This document shows, piece after piece, positions 8,931 to 15,797 of a stretch of 39,070 nucleotides of DNA. This stretch comes from JBBRMG01 sp038230955 (GTDB lineage Bacteria; Patescibacteriota; Doudnabacteria; UBA920): contig JBBRMG010000010.1 of the NCBI GenBank assembly GCA_038230955.1, forward strand, positions 1-39,070. Reading direction: 5' to 3'. Position 1 is the first letter of the stretch. Each line of letters opens with the position of its first letter. Below the pieces are notes generated by a model. It was not told where the DNA came from. It saw nothing but the letters and a program-made list of their open reading frames with translations, and ran no database searches. Made by a program: the position numbers and the translations under genes.

Positions 8931-9473
8931 ATGCCAAAAACTACACCAAAACTGATTGAGGATTCCGCAGATATGGAACTAATGTCCCGCTCGTCGGGCA
9001 TGCCAACAAAAACTTTATTACCATGGTTGTTGCTCTTGTTAGTGATAATCGCCGCTGCAGTAGGGGGCTACTGGCAATACAACCAAAGCAATATGCTAAA
9101 GCAACAGTTAGCTAAAGTTAAAACTAGTTCTCAGCAAGCGGCTCAGGATGAAGCCAAACAATTAATTGCCAGAGTCGGCAAGCTCATAGTTTTACCCGAT
9201 GAGCAACCTACGATTGCCACTGTGAGCGACTTAGCACCTCTAAAAGACCAGGCTTTCTTTGCCAACGCCAAAATTGGTGACAAAGTCTTAATTTTTGCTA
9301 CGGCCAAGAAAGCAATATTGTATCGCCCGTCCGAGGACAAGATTATTGAAGTTGCACCAATCAATTTGGACACTAAAACAACCCAGCCACCTACGACTAA
9401 ACAACCGGGCGCATCTATTACCCCGAGTACTTCTACTACCTCCACTTCCACTAAAACTACGACCACCAAGTAA
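8931..9473 (+). CDS. Single-pass membrane protein of a CPR-type conserved family, function unknown
   Basis: 180 residues from the ATG at 8931. A GTG at 8919 is also in frame, but the ATG lies at a normal distance from the promoter. A short N-terminal cytoplasmic part is followed by a TM helix (~28-47) and a coiled segment rich in Gln/Lys (~50-80). Then comes a compact domain (~85-150) with the motif FFANAKIGDKVLIFATAKKA and a closing LYRPSEDKIIEVAPI. I recognise this last pattern as recurring in small membrane-anchored CPR proteins without assigned function. The C-terminus is a Thr/Ser/Pro/Lys linker. The orientation puts the domain outside the membrane. No enzymatic motif is visible. Confidence 0.75.
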   Translation: MPKTTPKLIEDSADMELMSRSSGMPTKTLLPWLLLLLVIIAAAVGGYWQYNQSNMLKQQLAKVKTSSQQAAQDEAKQLIARVGKLIVLPDEQPTIATVSDLAPLKDQAFFANAKIGDKVLIFATAKKAILYRPSEDKIIEVAPINLDTKTTQPPTTKQPGASITPSTSTTSTSTKTTTTK

Positions 9474-9495
9474 TTCAATTTTAAACGTTTACTCT

Positions 9496-10035
9496 ATGAA
9501 GAAAGGTATCATTATTGCCATCGCCGCTATTGCTGTTCTTGGTTTGGGTTTGTTCTTGTTTAGGCAAGACGCAAAAAATCCTAAAAATAATGATCCCTAT
9601 GCCGGCAAAAGTTCTCGTGATCTAGCTCTCATGTGTGACGCCCAAGAACATGTAGTTCTACACATTCATCCTGTCTTGACCATAAATGTTAACGGTCAGA
9701 AACAAGCAATTCCCGCCAATGTTGGGATTGAAGGACTAGGCACTAACCCTGCTACTCATGAACAGGCCGCTACCCAAGCTACCTGCTTACATTTCCTCCA
9801 CACTCATGATGCTACAGGCACGTTGCATGTAGAATCACCAATCCAAATGGATTATCATCTCAGCGATTTCTTCGCCGTATGGGGCAAACAGTTCAATAAA
9901 ACCCAAATTTTAGATAGCAAAGTAGACGACAGCCACAAAATTAGTATGACTGTTAACGGTAAAGACAGCACGGCATTTGAAAATGTCGTCTTGAAAGATC
10001 AGGACCAGATTGTGATTAATTACGACAAGAAATAA
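9496..10035 (+). CDS. Membrane-anchored His-rich (HTHD-motif) extracytoplasmic protein
   Basis: 179 residues from the ATG at 9496, which gives a clean N-terminal TM/signal anchor (MKKGIIIAIAAIAVLGLGLFLF). The frame continues open upstream but without membrane-protein character. The outer domain has two histidine clusters, EHVVLHIHPVLTI and CLHFLHTHDATGTLHVESP, plus two Cys (CDAQEH and TCLHFL). Proteins with an LHTHD-ATG-HVESP signature occur in several bacterial phyla and archaea as unassigned secreted proteins, sometimes next to redox genes. Metal binding through the His and Cys residues is plausible but inferred. It lies 22 bp after the previous gene, so both are probably co-transcribed. 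Confidence 0.7.
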   Translation: MKKGIIIAIAAIAVLGLGLFLFRQDAKNPKNNDPYAGKSSRDLALMCDAQEHVVLHIHPVLTINVNGQKQAIPANVGIEGLGTNPATHEQAATQATCLHFLHTHDATGTLHVESPIQMDYHLSDFFAVWGKQFNKTQILDSKVDDSHKISMTVNGKDSTAFENVVLKDQDQIVINYDKK

Positions 10036-10041
10036 TCTGGC

Positions 10042-10071
10042 TTGACCCCGCATTACCGTGTCCGTTATAAT
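10042..10071 (+). promoter_or_regulatory. Promoter for the RRM gene
   Basis: TTGACC (10042-10047), 18-bp spacer, TATAAT (10066-10071). The predicted start near 10078 gives a leader of about 65 nt. Confidence 0.65.
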
Positions 10072-10114
10072 TTGGTTACCATCAAATGTTAGAGATAATT
10101 TAGGTAAGGGAGTG

Positions 10115-10141
10115 ATGGCCTCTTGCAGAAGCAGTACATGA
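10115..10141 (+). other. Possible 8-codon leader peptide abutting the RRM start
   Basis: ATG at 10115 opens an eight-codon frame (MASCRSST) whose TGA stop (10139-10141) is immediately followed by the ATG of the RRM gene at 10142. A purine-rich stretch (AGGTAAGGGAG, 10102-10112) lies upstream of this small frame, whereas the RRM start itself has no nearby Shine-Dalgarno site. This layout would suit translational coupling. Confidence 0.35.
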
Positions 10142-10402
10142 ATGGCTAAGAAATTATTCGTCGGTGGCTTGCCATGGGCAACCACGAGCGACGACCTACG
10201 CGACCTGTTTTCCCAGGCCGGTAACGTAACCGCAGCAACTATTATTACAGATAAGGTCACTAAGCGCTCCCGTGGTTTTGGTTTCGTTGAGTTCGACGAC
10301 GATGCCGTCGCTGACAGCGCTGTTACCATGTTTAACGATAAAGAGTATAACGGTCGCAGCCTCATGGTCAATGAAGCTCGGCCAATGGCTCCCCGGGAAT
10401 AG
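10142..10402 (+). CDS. RRM-domain RNA-binding protein
   Basis: 86 residues making up a single RNA recognition motif. RNP2 is KLFVGGLPW (residues 4-12) and RNP1 is RGFGFVEF (44-51), with the aromatic residues that stack on RNA bases present. The beta4 strand ends in SLMVNEARPM, followed by only four residues, so the Gly-rich tail of cyanobacterial Rbp proteins is missing. Single-RRM proteins of this size bind single-stranded RNA and in cyanobacteria respond to cold; the role here is not known. The gene has its own promoter and a leader containing a possible coupled small frame. Confidence 0.9.
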   Translation: MAKKLFVGGLPWATTSDDLRDLFSQAGNVTAATIITDKVTKRSRGFGFVEFDDDAVADSAVTMFNDKEYNGRSLMVNEARPMAPRE

Positions 10403-10415
10403 CAATTATCATATT

Positions 10416-10601
10416 ATGAATCGCCTCGAATCATTAGGTAAAATGCACGCTGACCCCCGCTGGTTCATTTGGACCGTTGTCTTTTTAATTGTCAGCGGAG
10501 TGTCCTTAGTTAGCTATATATTTATTACCACTTCCGATGATGCCAATACTTCCTTTTATGGCCCAATAAGGCACGTGAAGGTCCAAGCCGTTAATAAGTA
10601 G
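10416..10601 (+). CDS. Small single-pass membrane protein, unknown
   Basis: 61 residues from the ATG at 10416, 13 bp after the RRM gene. A short N-terminal stretch (MNRLESLGKMHADPRWFIW) leads into a TM helix at about 18-38, and a polar tail ends at residue 61. The upstream in-frame extension overlaps the RRM gene and is not credible. The close spacing implies co-transcription with the RRM gene. No family is recognised. Confidence 0.6.
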   Translation: MNRLESLGKMHADPRWFIWTVVFLIVSGVSLVSYIFITTSDDANTSFYGPIRHVKVQAVNK

Positions 10602-10644
10602 ATAAATAGGCTAAAATAAGCTGAAACAAATGCGCGCTTAGCTA

Positions 10645-10673
10645 TTGATTTTATAGTGTATTTATGCTATAAT
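10645..10673 (+). promoter_or_regulatory. Promoter for the first CAP-domain gene
   Basis: TTGATT (10645-10650), 17-bp spacer, TATAAT (10668-10673). The leader is A-rich (GAAACAAAAACAAAAA at about 10703-10718) and lacks a Shine-Dalgarno site before the ATG at 10731. Confidence 0.7.
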
Positions 10674-10730
10674 TACTTTAGATATTGAAACAGGTTAGTT
10701 TCGAAACAAAAACAAAAATACATTTAAATA

Positions 10731-12110
10731 ATGGCTTACGCATACCAGCTGGCACTGCCGGCTGCGCTTGGATCGGATCTGCACTCGCTTTTTCCGACTT
10801 TCCGGCGCTTTCTTGCAAGCGTTCATGATCATCTTATTCCTCATGAACGGAATAACTACCATCCTCATATTCTAGGACATCGCTTCCTAGGACTATTTTC
10901 GTTAATGATGATCGCATTGAAGTTTAGTATGGTAGCCGCCGTGGCTATTAGCCCGGCTGCCTCGACCTACGCTTCTGCTATCAATGGAACAAATGTTATT
11001 AGCTTGTCCAACGAGTCTCGGGCTCAGTACAGTTTGCCCGTTTTAACCGAAAATTCTGTTTTAAATAGAGCCGCTCAGGCCAAGGCCAATGATATGTTGG
11101 CTAAAGGATATTTCGCTCACAACACTCCAGACGGTAAAACTCCGTGGACGTTTATAAAGGCAGCTGGTTATTCTTACATTACTGCTGGCGAAAATTTGGC
11201 CGTAGATTTTACTGAAGCTGAAACCGTACAAACGGCGTGGATGAACAGTCCTGGTCATCGCGCCAATATTTTGAATAAGAATTACGAAGAAATTGGGGTG
11301 GGAGTTTCCCAAGGCACATGGCAGGGCCATCAAACCACATTTGTAGTTCAAATGTTTGGTACTCCTGTAGGACAAAAGGTGGCTTTGAGTGATACCCCAA
11401 CTCCAGTGGCTCCAGCACTTTCCCCAGCTACTGCAAAAACAGTCAGCGCCCCACCGGTAGTTATTACTAAACCAGTGGCAGTGACAAAGAGCGTGTCTAA
11501 ACCTGCAGCTGTAGTAGTACCGGCAGCACCAAAACCAATAACGGCAAACTCAACGCCTGCCCCAATAGCAACACCAGCACCGCCGACCTTCAGCGCATCT
11601 TTGGCTGATTTAGCCCCGGCCAAAATTACAGATGTGCAAACTGCGATCAACGGCAACGACCTTACTCTCAACGTGAACACAAATGATACTACTGCTAACG
11701 TTATTGCTAATTACAATGACAAGGGCATAATGTTGGCGCCACGAGGACCGGGAGTTTGGCAAGGCAGTATTCCATTGTCATCACTCAGTGGTGAAGTTGC
11801 TTTAGCCGTTAATGCTACGGACATGGCTGGCCATAATGATCAACAATCCGTTGCCAGTTTTAGTCCTAGCCAACAAGACAACTATGGCATACAAGGACAG
11901 GGTCAAGTGAAAGGGGCTAGTATCAATTTGTTTGGAACTACTATTGATCGACACGCATTCGAGCAAAAATTCTTCTTACTCGTTATTACGGGACTGTTAG
12001 CATCACTAATCCTAGCCATAGCAATAAAGCGTCACATTCAACATTTAAGTTTAATTGCCAATGGTTCATTTGTGGCCATATTAGCCACTCTGCTTTGGAT
12101 ATCTGGGTAA
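10731..12110 (+). CDS. CAP/SCP-domain membrane protein, copy 1
   Basis: 459 residues. A cytoplasmic N-terminal segment (~1-50) is followed by a TM helix (~52-75). The CAP/SCP domain (~88-205) has FAHNTPDGKTPW, AGENLA and NSPGHRANIL, which carry the His and Glu residues that line the CAP cavity. A Pro/Ala/Val-rich linker (~210-295) precedes a beta domain (~300-385), and two C-terminal TM helices end the protein. The CAP domain therefore faces outward. Bacterial CAP proteins of this kind (YkwD-like) have been linked to cell envelope and surface functions, but no substrate is certain. The next gene is a paralogue with the same architecture. Confidence 0.88.
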   Translation: MAYAYQLALPAALGSDLHSLFPTFRRFLASVHDHLIPHERNNYHPHILGHRFLGLFSLMMIALKFSMVAAVAISPAASTYASAINGTNVISLSNESRAQYSLPVLTENSVLNRAAQAKANDMLAKGYFAHNTPDGKTPWTFIKAAGYSYITAGENLAVDFTEAETVQTAWMNSPGHRANILNKNYEEIGVGVSQGTWQGHQTTFVVQMFGTPVGQKVALSDTPTPVAPALSPATAKTVSAPPVVITKPVAVTKSVSKPAAVVVPAAPKPITANSTPAPIATPAPPTFSASLADLAPAKITDVQTAINGNDLTLNVNTNDTTANVIANYNDKGIMLAPRGPGVWQGSIPLSSLSGEVALAVNATDMAGHNDQQSVASFSPSQQDNYGIQGQGQVKGASINLFGTTIDRHAFEQKFFLLVITGLLASLILAIAIKRHIQHLSLIANGSFVAILATLLWISG

Positions 12111-12111
12111 C

Positions 12112-12172
12112 ATGACAAAATCTTGATTTCGTTAGATAATATAAGCGTGTAGTCTCGGCTACCGCTTATATT
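12112..12172 (+). promoter_or_regulatory. Promoter plus bulged hairpin in the leader of the second CAP gene
   Basis: ATGACA (12112-12117), 17-bp spacer, GATAAT (12135-12140). From 12138 a 10-bp stem (AATATAAGCG with CGCTTATATT, 12163-12172) stacks on a 4-bp stem (GTAG/CTAC) with one bulged T and a 6-base loop. The hairpin overlaps the -10 region and start site. The T-tail is too weak (TTGTTT) for a confident terminator of the preceding gene, so it may act in either role. Confidence 0.5.
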
Positions 12173-12201
12173 GTTTAGATATCATTGATTATCTTATACC
12201 C

Positions 12202-13626
12202 ATGGCGATTATTTCACAGCTGTCGTTGCCATCGTTTAAACAAGTAATTGAAATAGCTCAGAATCACGTCATTCCGCGTCGGCAGAATGATTTTAAACCG
12301 TATGTGTTGCATCACCGGTCTTTATGGTTTCTGTCGGCTTTATTAATTGTGGTGAAAGTAGTAGCCGTGGTAGTAATTAGTTTTGCGCCACCAGTGCCTG
12401 TAGCTTCCTCTGCTATTACCCCAGACAACATTCTTAGTTTGACTAACGATTCTCGCGAGCAGAATGGGCTCGGTGCCTTGTCGGCGAATAGCAAATTAGC
12501 AAGAGCAGCCCAAGCCAAAGCTGATGACATGCTAGCGCGTCAGTATTTTGCTCACATTACTCCCGACGGCAAACAGCCGTGGGATTTCATTTCTGCCACT
12601 GGGTATGCATATCAGGCGGCGGGTGAAAATTTGGCAATTAATTTCGTGCAGGCGGAAGAAGTGGAAACAGCGTGGATGAACAGCCCAGGACACCGGGCTA
12701 ATATATTGAACACTTCTTTTCGGGAGATAGGCATTGGCATATCCACTGGAACATATAATGGCAACGCCGTTATTTTTGTGGTACAAATGTTTGGAACGCC
12801 ACCAGCGGTGGCTATTTCGCCTGCCCCTAAAGCGGTCTCAGCGCCCAAATTAGCTCCTGCGCCAAAACCTAGTCCAACACCAAAACCAGTTGCCACATCA
12901 ACCCCAATTTCTAAGTCGGCGCCAAAACCAATAGCGGTGTCAAAGCCAGCGCCAGCGCCTAAGGTTGCTGTGGCTCCGACCCTAGCAACACAACCAGCGC
13001 CAAAGCCAACGCTAACGGCATCTTCTGTGCCAACTGTGCAGGCTGCCCAAACCGAATCTAAAATTGTCGCGCCGCCACTAAAAATTAGTGTCCGCGGCCC
13101 AGAGTCTACTGGACTACCAAACATTACTACTACTCTTCCCGTAGAAATTAATGATGCCATTGCCGAAATTAAAGATGGTAAGCTTTTTATCTCGACTACG
13201 GTCTCCGGTGCTATAGCCACATTGACGGCGACTAGCGGTAGTCATGCTTTTAGTTTGCAGCAAGAGAATGGGAAATGGGTCACAGATATTGCCTTTACTG
13301 ATTTAGTAAACGGTGCGCCGGTTATGTTAGTAGCGGTGGATAAGAGCGGCAAGACTTTGCTTCATGAGGTCACTACTCCAGCCGCGTCAATATTTCAAAG
13401 CTACAGCCCAGATGTTGCGCAGAAACCTAGCTATATAAACTTTGTAGGGTGGCACATTAATTCTGTGGAATTCCAAAATACATTTTATTCCTTGTTTATT
13501 GCTTTGTTATTGTTCGCAATGATGCTAGCCATTGCTGTCCGGCCTCGTATACAACATATGGCCATGATAGCCCATGCTTCTGTGGTTGTGGCCTTGGCCG
13601 CAGTGCTGTGGTCTAATATAAGGTAA
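12202..13626 (+). CDS. CAP/SCP-domain membrane protein, copy 2
   Basis: 474 residues, a paralogue of the gene just upstream with the same order: cytoplasmic N-terminus, TM helix (~48-70), CAP domain with FAHITPDGKQPW, AGENLA and NSPGHRANIL, a linker, a beta domain and two C-terminal TM helices. The two CAP domains are clearly related along their whole length, while the linkers differ. This one has a longer Pro/Lys/Ala-rich linker (~205-285) with repeated PKP and APK units. Tandem duplication followed by divergence is the simplest explanation. It has its own promoter and leader hairpin, so the two copies may be expressed under different conditions. Confidence 0.88.
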   Translation: MAIISQLSLPSFKQVIEIAQNHVIPRRQNDFKPYVLHHRSLWFLSALLIVVKVVAVVVISFAPPVPVASSAITPDNILSLTNDSREQNGLGALSANSKLARAAQAKADDMLARQYFAHITPDGKQPWDFISATGYAYQAAGENLAINFVQAEEVETAWMNSPGHRANILNTSFREIGIGISTGTYNGNAVIFVVQMFGTPPAVAISPAPKAVSAPKLAPAPKPSPTPKPVATSTPISKSAPKPIAVSKPAPAPKVAVAPTLATQPAPKPTLTASSVPTVQAAQTESKIVAPPLKISVRGPESTGLPNITTTLPVEINDAIAEIKDGKLFISTTVSGAIATLTATSGSHAFSLQQENGKWVTDIAFTDLVNGAPVMLVAVDKSGKTLLHEVTTPAASIFQSYSPDVAQKPSYINFVGWHINSVEFQNTFYSLFIALLLFAMMLAIAVRPRIQHMAMIAHASVVVALAAVLWSNIR

Positions 13627-13730
13627 TTGGATCTTTGTGATGCAGTTTCACAGTCTAAATTCATTCGAATTTCATCGCAGGTATGCATAATCTATGGGAA
13701 TGTAATTAATCAAATAAGAAAGGATTATCT

Positions 13731-13913
13731 ATGTCCGATGATAACCAAACCGTGGGCCAGACTTTGCGCGATGATGCTCATGCCGCCACGGATGATGTAA
13801 AGAAAGCAGGCGAGTGGGTGGAAGACAAAGCGGTTGATGCGAAAAATGCTGTGGAAAATGACGCGGAAGCCGTAGGTTTGAATCATGGCGATCCGAATCG
13901 GAACGACGATTAG
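13731..13913 (+). CDS. Small acidic CsbD/LEA-like protein
   Basis: 60 residues, strongly acidic and Ala-rich, with amphipathic helical repeats (DDVKKAGEWVEDKAVDAKNAVEND) and no hydrophobic core. This composition resembles CsbD-like or LEA-like stress proteins, but similarity is compositional, not motif-based. A clear Shine-Dalgarno site (AAAGGA, 13719-13724) lies 6 nt before the ATG, and an intrinsic terminator follows, so it is a single-gene transcript. Confidence 0.65.
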   Translation: MSDDNQTVGQTLRDDAHAATDDVKKAGEWVEDKAVDAKNAVENDAEAVGLNHGDPNRNDD

Positions 13914-13935
13914 CCGAACAAGTTATTAAAAATTT

Positions 13936-13966
13936 AAGAGCACCTATTCGGTGCTCTTTTGTTTCT
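13936..13966 (+). terminator. Intrinsic terminator after the small acidic protein
   Basis: AAGAGCACC (13936-13944) pairs with GGTGCTCTT (13950-13958) around a 5-base loop and is followed by a T-rich tail. Confidence 0.9.
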
Positions 13967-13976
13967 CGTACGATTG

Positions 13977-14005
13977 TTGACGTAAATAGTTGATTTCACT
14001 ACAGT
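13977..14005 (+). promoter_or_regulatory. Promoter for the gene at 14030
   Basis: TTGACG (13977-13982), 17-bp spacer, TACAGT (14000-14005). Confidence 0.5.
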
Positions 14006-14029
14006 TAAGCTAGGTTAAAGGAGGTTTTT

Positions 14030-14362
14030 ATGAATTTGGTTGATACTTGGACGAAAAGAACCGAGAAAATGTTTACTTATCTGCATTTGGGGAAACAAGC
14101 CCTTGAAAAATTGGGGTACACTGAAGATATCGATTTCGATGATCACGGCGGGAATACTGTCGTGTTAACAGGAGAACAAAAGAAGTTCAACACAACCGGG
14201 GCATTCTTTGTCGGAGTGTATTTATCCACCATTGAAGGGACAGAATTGTCCCAGTTTGATTTGAACCATGTGCTCACAATGTTTGACTGCTTCTTTTGGG
14301 CTGGCGATACCGTAGATGGATTAAGAACAGAGCTCGAAACTAATAATTTTTGGGACAAATAA
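14030..14362 (+). CDS. Hypothetical soluble protein, strong Shine-Dalgarno
   Basis: 110 residues, no TM segment and no signal peptide. The pattern is an N-terminal helix (TKRTEKMFTYLHLGKQALEKLG), an acidic turn, beta strands (NTVVLTGEQKKFNTTGAFFVGVYL) and an acidic C-terminal half with FDCFFWAGDTVDGL. I recognise no family. AAAGGAGG at 14017-14024 is an almost complete anti-SD match, much stronger than for most genes here, which suggests high translation. It is flanked by terminators on both sides and is an independent unit. Confidence 0.65.
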   Translation: MNLVDTWTKRTEKMFTYLHLGKQALEKLGYTEDIDFDDHGGNTVVLTGEQKKFNTTGAFFVGVYLSTIEGTELSQFDLNHVLTMFDCFFWAGDTVDGLRTELETNNFWDK

Positions 14363-14436
14363 AGTTTCCTTGGTGACTTGGAAGAATCTACCGCCTACCA
14401 AGTAAGCTGGCGACGAAAAAAACATACGACATTTTA

Positions 14437-14486
14437 AGACTGAATTTTTAGACACTTTGTCTAGATTTCAGTCCTTTTTTATTTTG
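14437..14486 (+). terminator. Intrinsic terminator after the gene at 14030
   Basis: GACTGAA (14439-14445) pairs with TTCAGTC (14468-14474), enclosing a second helix TAGAC/GTCTA, followed by a run of seven T. The 75 bp before it contain CTTGGT/ACCAAG complementarity but no recognisable RNA family. The 80 bp after it, up to the toxin gene end, show nothing else. Confidence 0.85.
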
Positions 14487-14566
14487 AAAAAACACTGACC
14501 ACAATTATCGTAGTAAGTGCTTTAGGAAGAGAATAGGGGGAAAATTTGCCTGGGTGGTAACTTACT

Positions 14567-14853
14567 TTAATAAGTATTTTCCCTTCGCAAGCCACAGTAC
14601 TTTAATTCTACTGTTTGGCCTGCAATGTCATAACGAAAACGCCAACGGCTAAGCCGTAGTCTCCATTGGCCGTTATCCGGCTGCTGTCCTCTCAGTTTAA
14701 GAATAGGATGTCTCCCGCTTTGGTTGTAAGGGTCGGATTCCAGAATGGTAACGGCTTTCTGAAATTGTTTGGTAAAGTCGGGCTGTTGTTTAATGAGTTT
14801 TTTGGCCAGGCGTTCAAAGTGAGGGATACAAGAACTGTAAACCCGCTGCTCAT
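14567..14853 (-). pseudogene. RelE/ParE-type toxin with a one-base frameshift near its start
   Basis: On the minus strand the ATG (14853-14851) overlaps the antitoxin stop as ATGA, the usual toxin-antitoxin coupling. It reads MSSGFTVLVS, then goes out of frame. One base later the other frame continues as PHFERLAKKLIKQQ through LKLRGQQPDNGQWRLRL and RFRYDIAGQ to the end at 14567, a clear RelE/ParE core with the WRLR...YRYDI pattern and the final Leu-rich strand. The span is 287 bases; one more C at the CCC run (plus-strand GGG, 14823-14825) would give exactly 95 codons plus stop. It is therefore either an inactivated toxin, a sequencing error, or, less likely, a frameshift-decoded gene. The rest of the toxin frame is intact with no other stops, which suggests a recent event. 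Confidence 0.75.
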
Positions 14854-15146
14854 ATCTTCACTTTTCTTTTGGTGGTTTGTTTCTTTGCAGTTCTCGCCAG
14901 CTCAGCTAGGAAATCTTTGGCAGGCTTGCTTTTGCCAGAGCTAAATTCAGCAGCACTCTTTGCTATATCCCGCTTGACTGCAGGATCCTGCATTTCAAGA
15001 TAGTCTTCAAACTCATCAATATCCATTAAGCCGGCAACAGGAATGCCGTCTTTCTCCAAGATGAAATACTCTTTATTAACCCGGATACGCTTGACCACAG
15101 CCCCCAAGTTAATACGAGCTTTAGTGATGGGAATAATAGTAACCAT
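14850..15146 (-). CDS. Phd/YefM-family antitoxin
   Basis: 98 residues. The N-terminal half has the Phd/YefM fold pattern: IIPITKARINLGAVVKRI, then EYFILEKDGIPVAGLMDIDEFEDYL, i.e. a dimer that binds operator DNA. The C-terminal ~40 residues are charged and would wrap the toxin. Its stop codon overlaps the start of the RelE-like gene. It has its own promoter with a palindromic operator at the start site, consistent with conditional autoregulation. If the toxin is truly broken, this is an orphan antitoxin still under control. Confidence 0.85.
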   Translation of the reverse strand: MVTIIPITKARINLGAVVKRIRVNKEYFILEKDGIPVAGLMDIDEFEDYLEMQDPAVKRDIAKSAAEFSSGKSKPAKDFLAELARTAKKQTTKRKVKI

Positions 15147-15165
15147 ATATTCTGTTTGATTTAGA

Positions 15166-15211
15166 TTGATTAATGTTAATCAAAGTATAGCAGATGTGGA
15201 GTAGGTGTCAA
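15166..15211 (-). promoter_or_regulatory. Promoter and palindromic operator of the antitoxin gene
   Basis: On the minus strand: TTGACA (plus coordinates 15206-15211), 16-bp spacer, TATACT (15184-15189). Directly after the -10 box lies TTGATTAA-TG-TTAATCAA (15166-15183), a perfect 8-bp-arm palindrome covering the predicted start site, where Phd/YefM-type repressors bind. Confidence 0.75.
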
Positions 15212-15221
15212 ATGGTTTTTA

Positions 15222-15297
15222 TGGTGGACCCTACCGGGCTCGAACCGGTCACCTCCTGCTTGCAAAGCAGGCGCTCTACCAGATGAGCTAAGGGCCC
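15222..15297 (-). tRNA. tRNA-Ala (anticodon TGC), CCA encoded
   Basis: 76 bases on the minus strand with a full cloverleaf: acceptor GGGCCCT paired with AGGGTCC (one G-U), anticodon loop TTTGCAA (TGC at 15262-15264), T loop GGTTCGAGCC, and an encoded CCA end (15222-15224). It lies 167 bp after the small membrane gene, with a structured leader in between. Confidence 0.95.
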
Positions 15298-15325
15298 TCG
15301 TCGTCGCCATGCCCTTGCTTTGTTC

Positions 15326-15418
15326 AGAATGGCGAAGCCATTCTTCTCTACGCTTTGGGTTGGCTCCTCTCAAACTTTTGCTTAACCGCCGCTATGCGGC
15401 GGCCCAAGTAAAAGTTTG
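15326..15418 (-). repeat. Two-hairpin module upstream of tRNA-Ala (copy A)
   Basis: Hairpin 1: AGAATGGC (15326-15333) with GCCATTCT (15337-15344). Hairpin 2 (15371-15418): outer stem CAAACTTTT/AAAAGTTTG, a CTT/AAG step, and inner stem CCGCCGC/GCGGCGG with a TAT loop. The module starts 29 nt from the tRNA 5' end and matches copy B in sequence, spacing and structure. On the minus strand it would be transcribed as leader of the tRNA. Bases 15298-15463 hold nothing else recognisable. Confidence 0.7.
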
Positions 15419-15463
15419 GGTGAATGCAAGCTGGTAATATCTACTAATTTTAATTTTCTACTA

Positions 15464-15682
15464 CTATATAGGGAGGAAGTTGAGGAAGCCGAAAATCCAC
15501 ATTAGGGCTAATATCATTATTCCCACTCCGACTATGCGCCACAAGCTGTAAGTGCCGGCTAGTGGGTAGGTGAGGTAACGTTCAGCAAAGTCGACTTTGC
15601 CGGTGAAGCTGGTCACTTTCACTGTGTATTTCATCATGGCCACCGCGGCAACAATGAGCAACGGACCTAGGATGTATCTCAT
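15464..15682 (-). CDS. Small two-TM membrane protein between two tRNA genes
   Basis: 72 residues with two TM helices (~2-20 and ~48-70) and a polar connector (VTSFTGKVDFAERYLTYPLAGTYS). It starts 11 bp after the 3' end of tRNA-Ile on the same strand and is followed by the tRNA-Ala leader, so it is probably transcribed together with both tRNAs and released by tRNA processing. I recognise no named family; the regular topology and the aromatic/Gly pattern near the second helix speak for a real gene. Confidence 0.6.
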   Translation of the reverse strand: MRYILGPLLIVAAVAMMKYTVKVTSFTGKVDFAERYLTYPLAGTYSLWRIVGVGIMILALMWIFGFLNFLPI

Positions 15683-15693
15683 ATTGTGCTTTC

Positions 15694-15770
15694 TGGTGGG
15701 CGTACTTGGAATTGAACCAAGGACCTCGTCATTATCAGTGACGCGCTCTAACCATCTGAGCTATACGCCC
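15694..15770 (-). tRNA. tRNA-Ile (anticodon GAT), CCA encoded
   Basis: 77 bases on the minus strand: acceptor GGGCGTA with TACGCCC, anticodon stem CGTCA/TGACG around loop CTGATAA (GAT at 15734-15736), T loop GGTTCAATTCC, and encoded CCA (15694-15696). tRNA-Ile(GAT) and tRNA-Ala(TGC) usually sit in the 16S-23S spacer; here they are ~22 kb from the 23S gene. Confidence 0.95.
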
Positions 15771-15797
15771 TCACGTCGCAGTTCGCTCCGCATAGTC

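Noticed and set aside
13636..13652. CRP-like site TGTGA/TCACA before the small acidic protein
   Set aside because: Spacer is 7 instead of 6 bases, no CRP homologue is visible, and it may just be a weak hairpin.
14820..14826. Programmed frameshift in the toxin gene
   Set aside because: No classic slippery heptamer or downstream stimulatory structure; a one-base deletion or read error is simpler, so it is reported as a frameshifted gene.
14666..14944. Plus-strand frame of 92 codons over the toxin-antitoxin pair
   Set aside because: It lies opposite to the toxin and antitoxin, whose protein motifs are clear; no promoter or SD site.
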